NCBI GenBank assembly: GCA_035295745.1
Contig: DATGIL010000003.1
Coordinates: 1 to 64,000, forward strand
Length of the DNA stretch: 64,000 nucleotides
Source: JAIQFL01 sp035295745
GTDB taxonomy: Bacteria; Acidobacteriota; Terriglobia; Bryobacterales; Bryobacteraceae
Reading direction: 5' to 3'
Under the pieces are notes generated by a model. It was not told the origin of the DNA. It was given only the letters and a program-made list of their open reading frames with translations, and ran no database searches. Below, piece after piece: positions 57,201 to 64,000 of this stretch. Made by a program: the position numbers and the translations under genes. The first letter of the stretch is position 1. Every line of letters starts with the position of its first letter.

Positions 57201-57387
57201 TGCCACTCCGGCAGCGAGCGGTCTGCTGTCCATCATCGGGTCGGGCTTCACACCCAACAGCAGCGCCACCTATACATATGACGCGCTCAATCGTCTCTTA
57301 CAAGGCAACCTGGGAGACGGTCGGACCCTTCAATTCACCTGGGACGCCGCGGGCAATCTGGTATCGATTGCCGTGACCGGCCAATAG
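54220..57387 (+). CDS. secreted eight-repeat beta protein ending in YD repeats
   Basis: A 1055-residue protein from the ATG at 54220 (ATGA overlap with the YD-repeat gene). The signal peptide is MTLRRLLIACAFVPFCALLHG. Eight units of about 110 residues follow, each opening with a PC-x(4-7)-L-x-C pair and a YSVSAxAGDxVxLRL strand. The pattern is like pre-peptidase C-terminal (PPC) domains. One immunoglobulin-like or Kre9-like domain follows (EPPAITLLQPTGGEVIMGG). The last 45 residues are two YD repeats (YTYDALNRLL and FTWDAAGNLVSI). The gene is coupled to the Rhs-like gene, so the proteins are likely partners at the surface. The YD tail could be a fusion remnant or a true joint. Confidence 0.82.
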   Translation: MTLRRLLIACAFVPFCALLHGQGAPVPLTCSTPADSTLAPLGFDVYSLSAQSGDSVWVRVLSTSGASFVPNVALVDARNQAVPARPTPFVVGFNQIDPMLAGATFAAVYDLAAAGSYHIQIQNPGSNPNSYRIVFVWLNKPCSSTLSCGASAFDQITTKLQTSGYSFAAKAGDLLNIRLARVGVADPAFDVAVFVFGPDGHLMSTHTSSGTGQLAAADTLSNNPTGFIVQPATDGTVTMVIFDPDDLTGTFALSISRLNGPCGSNTLNCASPTVSKIANPMSTDSYSVTLSAGDPVVLRTAAVDSNAALLPVLTIFDPQGNAVDLGAIVANGPHSLVHYAFNAKASGTYTILAQDGSKGLINTGSYAISILRPNQPCSNAQGLSCDPVNATVNGILGSVAYTVSAQAKQPVILRLLRSNPSTSFVPHLDVYDALGGTQQSLDATDLTRGTFTPAAAGTYLLVVSDSSDGTQSGSFTLSALPANGACATATLSCGRPAAGAFSKPLAASVYSYSASSGESFSVRLADNTGALQPVLEVYDSHGASVGQNVPGNVTGVDVTAPAGGAYTIIATDASKRPVGGPFGIDLLRTVNACGVTPPVAQTAIAVVETGNPYVSYTIPASTGDVLSVRSASFTPSFSAQMDLYDPTGARLDSATFGLSRKVSLAGNYTVIVGAAAPRSSGTYSFSWQLLNRPAATSLLACGGSATASLTASSEFRYYSVSATAGDLMRLVFTRLSDNFSPQMELFDPAGTRLTQTSDVSQKASATGSFLVVVSPSTSNGETGAYAVSYQRANNPCSPSALTCGQTALRQVTVPGQLDALTFTGTGGDTADLKFAQRSGNYAPQVELYDSTGSLLAGSTASQVRSKLASSGTFNVLVHDRAGVNTGSYRVSLQDDTNTCTVNDTEPPAITLLQPTGGEVIMGGAPYNIQWLSDDNVGVATHDVSLSTDGGTTFPTVIASGLGGNTQAYNWTVPPEITPGRKAVIRVTATDAAGNATPAASGLLSIIGSGFTPNSSATYTYDALNRLLQGNLGDGRTLQFTWDAAGNLVSIAVTGQ

Positions 57388-57585
57388 CTCCAATCGGGGC
57401 GCACGGTTGTACGAATTCAGCCGATCTGGCCTGCCAAGCTAATGAAATCAACGACCTTTACTGAAAATATTGGAACTAAATTGTGCGGGGGATAACCTTC
57501 GCGACACGAACGTCGTCTTTTCGTTGAAGCGGGTAGTAGTAACGGTGCAGTTGTAACGGGCCCAACTCGGGCTATAAGGGTGAAC

Positions 57586-58974
57586 ATGCAATCTGCGAGC
57601 AGTCCGGCGCCAAGTCCGCGCGTCCAGACTCCGGGACCTGTGATCGTTCCACCGAAGCCGGCCGATAAGCGCCCTAAGATGTTGTGGGGGTTAGCCTTAG
57701 CTGCCGTATTGTTAGCCGGTGGCGCGGCCTTTCAATTCTCCCGGCAGTCGCAAAACAAGACCGGCAGCGGCGGGCCGCTGGTGAGCGTTCCAACCGTCGC
57801 GGTGGGGCTGGGCGACCTCAACGCCGCCATTCGGGTGAACGGCACGGTTGCGGCTCAGAACTTCGCTTCCCTCCTGGCACCCCGAATCACCGGGAGCCGC
57901 TCCGGAATCAATCGCGGCGGCGACGCCAGCTTCGGCGGCGGAGGAAGCCCGCCTCCTGGGGATTTCACGCTGATTCTGCTCCATTTGGCGAAAGCCGGAG
58001 TGCACGTGAAGACCGGCGATGTGGTGGCCGAGTTCGATCCTCAATTCCAATTGCAGCGTCTTGACGATTACAAAGATTCGGTCGTCCAACTGGAGAACAG
58101 TATTAAGAAGATGGTCGCGAACCTTGCGGCCACTAAGGAAGCCCACGACCAGACCGTTCGCAGCGCCAAGGCCGATTGGGACAAGGCGCTCCTCGATCTC
58201 CAGACGGCCGATGTGCGCTCCAAGATCGACGCCGAAAAATACAAGCTCGCCGTCGAAGAAGCGGACGCCAAGTACAAGCAACTTGTCTTCGAGTCGTCGC
58301 TGGTGGAGGAATCGCAGCGGGCCGCGATCCGTGCTTCCGAGCTCAATCTCGATCAGTCCAAGATCGAGTTGAAGCGCGCCGAAGTCAACGTGCAGAGGAT
58401 GACCGTCAAGTCGCCCATGGATGGGATTGTGGTCATGGCCAGCATCGTTCGCAATGGCGAATTCGGACAGATCCGAGAAGGCGATCAGGTGAATGCGGGC
58501 CAGCCTTTTGTGACGATCGTGGACCCGAGATCGATGGTGCTCAACGCCACCGTCAACCAGGTGGACGCCGAGCGCCTGCGCCTCGGGATGGCGGCGACGG
58601 TGCAACTGGATGCTTACAATGACGCCTCGATGCCGGGCTCGCTGATGGGAATCGGAGCGATGTCCAAGACCAGTGCATTCCGCGGCAGCTATGTGGGCGA
58701 AATTCCAATCCGCGTCAAGATCGAGAAGACAGATCCGCGGCTGATTCCCGATCTCACCGGGAGCGCCGAAGTGGTACTGAGCGCCGAGAAGAATACCCTG
58801 GTTGCGCCGCGGTCCGCAGTGTTCGAAGAGGCTGGAGGCCCGTTCGTCTTCCTGCAGGGACCGGAAGGTTGGACGAAGCGCAAGGTCGACCTCGGGCTCA
58901 TGAGCTTCACCAACGTGTCCATTCACTCCGGTCTGCAGAACGGCGACGTCGTGGCGCTCCAGAGACCCATCTAA
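57586..58974 (+). CDS. periplasmic adaptor (HlyD/MacA-type membrane-fusion protein) 1
   Basis: A 462-residue adaptor. One N-terminal membrane helix is at about residues 32-51 (LWGLALAAVLLAGGAAF). A barrel-sandwich half is followed by a coiled-coil hairpin (about residues 160-280: VVQLENSIKKMVANLAATKEAHDQ). The second lipoyl half is VNVQRMTVKSPMDGIVV, and the beta-barrel follows with VDPRSMVLNATVNQVDAERLRLG. A Gly-rich loop (GGDASFGGGGSPPPGD) lies in the first half. ATG 57586 is preferred over GTG 57580 by Shine-Dalgarno spacing. Such proteins join an inner-membrane pump to a TolC channel. It is the first of three in a row. Confidence 0.9.
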   Translation: MQSASSPAPSPRVQTPGPVIVPPKPADKRPKMLWGLALAAVLLAGGAAFQFSRQSQNKTGSGGPLVSVPTVAVGLGDLNAAIRVNGTVAAQNFASLLAPRITGSRSGINRGGDASFGGGGSPPPGDFTLILLHLAKAGVHVKTGDVVAEFDPQFQLQRLDDYKDSVVQLENSIKKMVANLAATKEAHDQTVRSAKADWDKALLDLQTADVRSKIDAEKYKLAVEEADAKYKQLVFESSLVEESQRAAIRASELNLDQSKIELKRAEVNVQRMTVKSPMDGIVVMASIVRNGEFGQIREGDQVNAGQPFVTIVDPRSMVLNATVNQVDAERLRLGMAATVQLDAYNDASMPGSLMGIGAMSKTSAFRGSYVGEIPIRVKIEKTDPRLIPDLTGSAEVVLSAEKNTLVAPRSAVFEEAGGPFVFLQGPEGWTKRKVDLGLMSFTNVSIHSGLQNGDVVALQRPI

Positions 58975-59037
58975 GAGGGCCGCCGCGCCCACTCGACTCC
59001 TGGGAATCGGAAAGCAAGTCAGATTCAGGTAAGGACT

Positions 59038-60348
59038 ATGCCATCGAAGGATCAAAGACCGACAACGCGGCTGGGGAAGTCCAATCCGCGGCGTGTCAAG
59101 ATAATCACCTGGTCGGCAGGCCTGTTGCTGTGCGTGGGCGGCGGCTACGCGGCTTACCACTACACCGGAACTACTGAGGTGGAAGTGGCCGTGGCCCGCG
59201 TGCGGCGGGCAGATTTCGTGATCAGTGTGCGCAGCCGGGGGGATATCAAGAGCGCCCGATCCTTCATCATGAAGGCGCCGCAGGTGCCGGGCCTGCGAAT
59301 CGTCCATCTCGCCCAGCACGGCCGGAGCGTCAAGAAGGGCGACATGGTGGTGGAGTTCGATCCCGTGCAGCAGGAACAGAACGTGATCTCGCGAACCACC
59401 AACGTGCAGTCCGCCGACGGCGACATTGTCCAGATGAAGGCCACGCAGAAGATGAACGACGAGGCCGACGCCATGAGCAAGATGTCGTCCGAATACGACG
59501 TGGAGCGCTCCAAGCTCGATGCGAGCAAGGCCGAAGTGCTCTCGGCGATCGATGGCGAGAAGAATCGCATTCAGGTAGGTGTGTCGGAGGGGGCGCTGCA
59601 GCAGGTGAAGGCGACCATCAACGCGCACCAGGTGGGCAACGAGGCGGACCTGAGCCGCCTGGGACAGCGAAAGGATAAAGCCGTCAAGGATCGTGACCTG
59701 GCGCAGACCTACCTCACCATGATGCAGCTTCGCGCTCCGAATGACGGCATCGTCAACGTGCTGCCAAACTTCCGCTCGCAGGGCACTTTCGGCCAGTCCA
59801 CCCCTCCGTTCAAGGAAGGCGACAACGTGTGGACCGGCGCCGAGATTGCCGAGATGCCCGATCTGTCGGAGATGTACATCAATCTCAACCTGGAAGAAGT
59901 GGATCGCGGCAAGCTACAAATGGGCCAGACAGTGAAGGTTCGGGTAGACGCGATACCGGACAAGGAATTTACGGGTAATATCGACTTCATCAGCCCGATC
60001 GCGAGCCTGGTGTTCAAGGGCGGCGCCACGGCCGAGAAATCGTTCCCGGCGCGCGCCACACTGAAAAATCTGGATGACCGGCTGCGTCCTGGAATGAGTT
60101 CCACCGCCGAGATCATCATCGAGCGGCAGCCCAACATGCTCCTGATCCCGGCGCGTTCCAGCTTCGACAAAGACGGAAAGCCGGCAGTCTACATTCAGTC
60201 CGGTAAGGACTTCGTAGTTCGCCAGATTCAGGTGGGCGCCCGCAACGACGAAGACATTATCGTGACTGGCGGCTTGAAAGAGGGCGAGATCGTTACCTTG
60301 GAGAGTCCCGCGGAGGCCGCGAAACGCGCCAGCAAGAAGAAGATATGA
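59038..60348 (+). CDS. periplasmic adaptor (HlyD/MacA-type membrane-fusion protein) 2
   Basis: A 436-residue adaptor starting at ATG 59038 with an aagga Shine-Dalgarno. The N-terminal membrane helix is ITWSAGLLLCVGGGYAAYHY (about residues 21-41). The lipoyl and coiled-coil region includes VVEFDPVQQEQNVISRTTNVQSADGDIV, and YLTMMQLRAPNDGIVNVLP is the lipoyl return. A beta-barrel follows with VDRGKLQMGQTVKVRVDAIPDKEFTGNIDFI. The C terminus is rich in Lys. It shares general fold with adaptor 1 but not close sequence, so it is not a recent duplicate. Confidence 0.9.
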   Translation: MPSKDQRPTTRLGKSNPRRVKIITWSAGLLLCVGGGYAAYHYTGTTEVEVAVARVRRADFVISVRSRGDIKSARSFIMKAPQVPGLRIVHLAQHGRSVKKGDMVVEFDPVQQEQNVISRTTNVQSADGDIVQMKATQKMNDEADAMSKMSSEYDVERSKLDASKAEVLSAIDGEKNRIQVGVSEGALQQVKATINAHQVGNEADLSRLGQRKDKAVKDRDLAQTYLTMMQLRAPNDGIVNVLPNFRSQGTFGQSTPPFKEGDNVWTGAEIAEMPDLSEMYINLNLEEVDRGKLQMGQTVKVRVDAIPDKEFTGNIDFISPIASLVFKGGATAEKSFPARATLKNLDDRLRPGMSSTAEIIIERQPNMLLIPARSSFDKDGKPAVYIQSGKDFVVRQIQVGARNDEDIIVTGGLKEGEIVTLESPAEAAKRASKKKI

Positions 60349-60372
60349 GGCTGATTTCAACGCCGAGGCTTC

Positions 60373-60451
60373 CTTGGTGGGGCGGGTGCTTTCGCCTGCT
60401 CTTGTCTTCAAGAGTGTTAAAGCGGCAGGCGAAACGTCTGCCTCACCAAAG
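60373..60451. repeat. imperfect inverted repeat between adaptor genes 2 and 3
   Basis: Arms at 60373-60399 (cttggtggggcgggtgcttt and following) and 60425-60451 pair imperfectly over about 27 bases around a 25-base centre. The inner ends ttcgcctgc / gcaggcgaa pair perfectly. It could be a small mobile-like palindromic element or an mRNA processing or attenuation hairpin inside the operon. No other copy was found by eye. Confidence 0.6.
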
Positions 60452-60520
60452 CACCAACGCCAGTCTCGGCCCACGCCAGTTCTCTCTGGAAGTGTGCAAA
60501 CTCCCTGAAGAAGATTCGAT

Positions 60521-62515
60521 ATGAAAAAGGCAATTTTTCGACTGTTCGGGCTGGCCATCCTGGCGGGGCTGGGATGGGGTGGGTACCACCTGTACAAGCA
60601 GTTGCCGGAACGAATGGATTCCATTCCGACTACCAAGGTACAGCGCAGCGACGTCGTCATTCGCGCGTTCACGCGGGGTGAAATGCGTGCAGTCCGGTCC
60701 GTGACCCTGTTCGCGCCCAACTTGAACGGCACGGTGCAGGTGACCGCGCTCGCACCAATCGGATCGCTGGCCAAGGAAAAGGACTTGATCGTCGAATATG
60801 ACGATTCCGAGCGCCTGGCCGCCCTCGAAGAAGCGCGGCTCAACGTCCAGTCGGTGGACGAACAGATCAAGAAAGCTAAGGCCGACCTGGGCATCACCCA
60901 GAGCCAGGACGCGGTGACCCTTCTGAAGACCCGCTACGATGTGCGCCGCGCCGAGTTGGACGTGCAGCGCAACCCGATTCTCGACGCTATCGACGCCAAG
61001 AAGAATATCCTCGCCCTCGAGCAGTCCAAACGGGCCTTGACGCAGCTTGAGGCCGATATCCAGGCGCGCAAGGATCAAGCGGATTCCCAGCTCGCCGTCT
61101 TCCAGCAGCAGCGCAACGCCAGCATGATCAACGTCAATCGCGAACTGCAGCGCATTGCGCAGACCAAGGCCCTGGCGCAGATCACGGGACTGGTTTCGAT
61201 CCGCCAGAATCGCGCCGGCTTCTTCAGCTTCGGCCAGCAGATGCCCGACATTCGCGAAGGCGACACGCTGCAACCCGGCATGCCCGTGGCCGATCTGCTG
61301 GATCTCTCCGAACTCGAAGTCGTCACCAAGGTGGGCGAACTGGATCGCGCCAATTTGAAGGAGGGACAGGACGCGCTGCTGCAACTGGATGCGATTCCCG
61401 ATAAGCAGTTCCGCGGAAAGATTAAAAACATGAGCGGAACGGCGACTTCCGACGTATTCTCTGGTGACCCATCCAAGAAATTCGACGTGGTGTTTTCCGT
61501 CGACATGCGCCAGTTGTTGACCGGCTTGGGGATGAAGGAGAACGACGTAAATCGGATCATGGCGACGGCCGAAGCCAATGCCAGAAAGAACCTGGTGAAC
61601 ACCGCTTCTTCCTTCTTTGCCAGTTTGCAGAGCGGCATGCCAGGGGCTCCGGGCGCGACGGGAACGCCTGCGAACGGACAACCTGGGATGCTAAACCAAG
61701 GCCAAGCGGGCCTTCAGAATGACGATCAGGGCGACCAGGGCGGCGCGCCCGGCGGCCGCGGCGGCCGTGGACAACGCGGTCCCGGTGCGGGGCCGGGCGG
61801 AGGTCAAGGCGCCGCTCCGGCCGCCGGGCAAGGCGGCGGACAGGGCCGTGGAATGGCCAACCTTTCCGATGCCGATCGCCAGAAGATGCAGCAGTTGCGA
61901 CAGCAGATGCAGTCCGCCAGTGAGGCCGACAAGCCCAAGATCCAGCAACAGATTCAGGATCTGATGGCGAAAGCCGGAGGCGGACGCGGCCCTGGCGGTC
62001 CCGGTGCTCCCGGTGGACGTGGCGCGGGCCCCGGCGGTGGCGCCGCGGGCGGATTCATGGGGGGTGGCGATCCCTCTGCCATGATGGGCGGCGGAGGCGG
62101 CGGAGGTGGCCGTAACGGGTCGCCCTGGACCGAAGACGAGCGCAATAACGCCAAACTTCCCATTCCGCCCGAGCAGGATTCACAGGTGCAGGCGTTGCTT
62201 CGCCCCGGTCTTTTGGCCGATGTCGAGATCGTGGTGGAGAAGATTCCGGATGTCCTCCACGTTCCGACGCAGGCAGTCTTCACCCGGAACGGGAAGCCCG
62301 TGGTCTTCGTGCAGCAATCCAACGGGCGCTTCGAACCGCGTGACGTGCAATTGCAGAAGCAGAGCGAATCACTGATGGTGCTGGCTTCCGGCGTGAAGCC
62401 GGGCGAGGTTATCGCCCTTGCGGACCCCACCGTCGACAAGACGGATAAGAAGAAGTCCGCCGAGAAGAAGTCAGGCCCGGCGAACCCCATGGGCGGCATG
62501 ACAGGAGGCAAGTGA
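60521..62515 (+). CDS. periplasmic adaptor 3 with long Gly-rich insertion
   Basis: A 664-residue adaptor, far longer than the usual 350-450. It has an N-terminal membrane helix (residues 7-25), lipoyl and coiled-coil parts (DYDDSERLAALEEARLNVQSVDEQIKK-like), and a beta-barrel with VTKVGELDRANLKEGQDALLQLDAIPDKQFRGKI. An insertion of about 170 residues (370-540) comes next, rich in Gly, Pro, Gln, Ala and Met. It includes a charged helix SDADRQKMQQLRQQMQ. The barrel resumes at LLRPGLLADVEIVVEKIPDVLHVPTQAVF. It is followed one base later by the permease gene with aggagg between. Confidence 0.88.
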   Translation: MKKAIFRLFGLAILAGLGWGGYHLYKQLPERMDSIPTTKVQRSDVVIRAFTRGEMRAVRSVTLFAPNLNGTVQVTALAPIGSLAKEKDLIVEYDDSERLAALEEARLNVQSVDEQIKKAKADLGITQSQDAVTLLKTRYDVRRAELDVQRNPILDAIDAKKNILALEQSKRALTQLEADIQARKDQADSQLAVFQQQRNASMINVNRELQRIAQTKALAQITGLVSIRQNRAGFFSFGQQMPDIREGDTLQPGMPVADLLDLSELEVVTKVGELDRANLKEGQDALLQLDAIPDKQFRGKIKNMSGTATSDVFSGDPSKKFDVVFSVDMRQLLTGLGMKENDVNRIMATAEANARKNLVNTASSFFASLQSGMPGAPGATGTPANGQPGMLNQGQAGLQNDDQGDQGGAPGGRGGRGQRGPGAGPGGGQGAAPAAGQGGGQGRGMANLSDADRQKMQQLRQQMQSASEADKPKIQQQIQDLMAKAGGGRGPGGPGAPGGRGAGPGGGAAGGFMGGGDPSAMMGGGGGGGGRNGSPWTEDERNNAKLPIPPEQDSQVQALLRPGLLADVEIVVEKIPDVLHVPTQAVFTRNGKPVVFVQQSNGRFEPRDVQLQKQSESLMVLASGVKPGEVIALADPTVDKTDKKKSAEKKSGPANPMGGMTGGK

Positions 62516-62516
62516 G

Positions 62517-63770
62517 ATGGGTTTTTCGCACATCCTGCCCGAACTGAAGATGGGGTTGGCGAGCCTCTTCGCCCATAAGCTTCGCAGTCTTCTGACGATG
62601 TTGGGTATGATCTTCGGAGTCGGCGCTGTGGTGGCGATGCTTTCCATCACCGCCGGCGCGCAAAAAGAGATGATGAGCTTTATTGACCAGTTAGGCGTCA
62701 ATAACATCATCGTGGAGGCACACGAAGCGCTCGACCGCAACGAACTGCAGACCGTCCGCGCGATTTCCCCCGGACTGAGCTTCCGCGACTACCGCGCCAT
62801 CTCCGAAAACGTCTCGGGCCTGGTCGCTATCACGCCTCGGAAACGCTTCAAGCCCCAGAAACTGCTGCCCAAGACCGCTAACGAGCCCCCTCAGCTCATC
62901 GGCGTCCTACCCAACTTCGTCGAGATCAACAGCCTCAAAGTGAATCCCGACGGCCGCTTCTTTACCGAAGAGGAGAACAAGAGTTCGGCGCCGGTCTGCG
63001 TCCTGGGGGAGACCGCCAAGGTCAGCCTGCTTGGATTTGACAAAGCGGTCGGCAAATACATCAAGGTGAACGATACCTGGCTGCAAGTGATCGGTGTGCT
63101 GGCTCCTTCCGCTGGAGATGCGGATGTCGAAGGGGTGCAGGCGGCCAATCGCAACAATATGGTGATCGCCCCGCTCAATACGGTGATGCGCCGTTTCGAG
63201 GACAACACCAGCTACCTCAAGGACGAAATCGATGGCATTTACATGAAAGTCGGTCCTAACGTGGATTCCATCGAGACGTCCAACGTAGTTAAAGCGATTC
63301 TGACCGCCACTCACAAAGATGCCGGCGACTTTACCGTGGTGGTTCCCGCAGGCCTGCTCGAAGAAAAGAAGCAGACGCAACTGATCTTCAGCATTGTCAT
63401 GATCTGTATCGCGGGAATCTCCCTGTTGGTGGGTGGTATCGGCATTATGAACATCATGTTGGCCACGGTCCTCGAACGAACCCGGGAAATCGGAATTCGC
63501 CGCGCAATTGGTGCACGCCAGTCGGATATTGTGCGTCAGTTTCTCACGGAAGCTGTACTGATCTCGATCGTGGGCGGCCTGATCGGCATTGCTTTCGGCT
63601 TCACGTTGTCCCGGATTATTGGATCGGCCGCGGGCTGGTCCACGGTGGTGACTACCGGGTCGATTGTAGTCGCGTTCGGCGTGTCTGTGTTCATCGGGCT
63701 GTTATTTGGAATTTACCCGGCCGTGCAGGCCGCGAAACTGGATCCCATTGAGGCCATCCGCTACGAGTGA
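62517..63770 (+). CDS. MacB-type ABC transporter permease
   Basis: A 417-residue permease of the MacB/FtsX class without an ATPase domain. The first membrane helix is SLLTMLGMIFGVGAVVAMLSI, followed by a periplasmic core (about residues 45-270). Three C-terminal helices follow, with VGGIGIMNIMLATVLERTREIGIRRAIGARQSDI, the coupling-helix signature, and the end AAKLDPIEAIRYE. Its ATPase is expected as a separate gene, which is not in the window. With the three adaptors before it and a TolC-like gene after it, it forms an export system with unknown substrate. Confidence 0.93.
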   Translation: MGFSHILPELKMGLASLFAHKLRSLLTMLGMIFGVGAVVAMLSITAGAQKEMMSFIDQLGVNNIIVEAHEALDRNELQTVRAISPGLSFRDYRAISENVSGLVAITPRKRFKPQKLLPKTANEPPQLIGVLPNFVEINSLKVNPDGRFFTEEENKSSAPVCVLGETAKVSLLGFDKAVGKYIKVNDTWLQVIGVLAPSAGDADVEGVQAANRNNMVIAPLNTVMRRFEDNTSYLKDEIDGIYMKVGPNVDSIETSNVVKAILTATHKDAGDFTVVVPAGLLEEKKQTQLIFSIVMICIAGISLLVGGIGIMNIMLATVLERTREIGIRRAIGARQSDIVRQFLTEAVLISIVGGLIGIAFGFTLSRIIGSAAGWSTVVTTGSIVVAFGVSVFIGLLFGIYPAVQAAKLDPIEAIRYE

Positions 63771-63773
63771 ACT

Positions 63774-64000
63774 ATGGTGTTGCGAACAATAGCTACAGGT
63801 ATCCTTCTGACGGCGGGCGCGTTTGCGCAGATGTCGTCCTTTCCCAAGCCGAATTACTTCCGTGAGACTTTTCAGAGTGCCCAGACCAAGGTCCAACTGC
63901 GGGATCCCGTCAAATTGAAGGATTTCGTGGTGGATGGCAAGCTGGAACTGAATCTCAAGCACTTTCTGGAACTGGTGATGTCCAACAACACCGACATTCA
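63774..64000 (+). CDS. TolC-family outer-membrane efflux protein, 5' part only
   Basis: The first 75 residues are in the window and the gene runs off the end. It starts at ATG 63774, 3 bases after the permease stop, with a signal peptide (MVLRTIATGILLTAGAFAQ). The KLELNLKHFLELVMSNNTDI stretch follows, matching the first helix of TolC-type outer-membrane channels. It is the expected last part of the tripartite exporter. Identity is based on this motif and position. Confidence 0.78.
   Translation, partial: MVLRTIATGILLTAGAFAQMSSFPKPNYFRETFQSAQTKVQLRDPVKLKDFVVDGKLELNLKHFLELVMSNNTDI

Noticed and set aside
57712..59628. Antisense open frame of 638 residues across adaptors 1 and 2
   Set aside because: It crosses two real genes and their gap, has mirror-frame composition and no recognisable domain.

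Overview
The window reads as a chromosomal segment of a soil Acidobacteriota, most like the Bryobacterales / Candidatus Solibacter group. This is inferred from family content and the high-GC coding style, not from any search. The markers are a TIGR03435 'soil-associated' protein, an ADOP-type orphan ABC permease, winged-helix/TPR regulators, a PEP-CTERM protein, carboxypeptidase-regulatory-domain receptors and dispersed palindromic repeats. No rRNA, tRNA, CRISPR array, prophage or insertion sequence was seen.

Layout. 0.1-5.4 kb: a Fic gene broken by frameshifts, a membrane MutS-like ATPase, two small Cys-motif proteins and the TIGR03435 protein. 5.4-9.8 kb: a housekeeping block with gltA (citrate synthase), a membrane protein, a Skp/OmpH chaperone and groES on the minus strand, with lepA divergent from groES. 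9.9-10.9 kb: a tandem array of 101-bp units, each able to form a long hairpin. Related copies lie at 22.3-22.7 kb and 33.4 kb. 11-22 kb: two winged-helix/TPR regulators, a lipocalin-like small protein, a metallophosphoesterase plus PEP-CTERM pair and a secreted 13-repeat propeller. 22.7-27.4 kb: an M20 peptidase, an ACT-domain protein, an amidohydrolase and an alpha/beta hydrolase. 27.4-37.1 kb: a giant secreted alpha-2-macroglobulin-like protein with a metazoan-type thioester and unusual domains at the bait position, an SLH protein and the ADOP permease. 37.1-40.2 kb: hpt coupled to a cytidylate-kinase-like/nuclease-like fusion, then a DUF2157/GDYXXLXY pair.

40.2-44.7 kb is a coherent vitamin B12 island. 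A cobalamin riboswitch heads a minus-strand run of TonB-dependent receptor, PduO-type adenosyltransferase, a DUF6580 membrane protein and a BtuF-like binding protein. No BtuC or BtuD is present, so the DUF6580 protein occupies the place where an inner-membrane B12 importer would be expected. 44.8-48.1 kb: uppP overlapping ftsK. 48.1-51.5 kb: a PhoB-like / PhoR-like / PhoB-like cluster plus an unknown gene. 51.5-57.4 kb: a secreted YD-repeat (Rhs-like) protein overlapping a secreted eight-repeat protein that itself ends in YD repeats. 57.6-64 kb: three consecutive membrane-fusion (HlyD/MacA) proteins, a MacB-type permease and the start of a TolC-type gene that runs off the window, together an export system whose ATPase is not in view.

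The two strongest candidates for something undescribed are the riboswitch-headed B12 uptake operon with DUF6580 as putative importer, and the alpha-2-macroglobulin whose bait position holds three pseudopilin-like repeats and a carboxypeptidase-regulatory domain.
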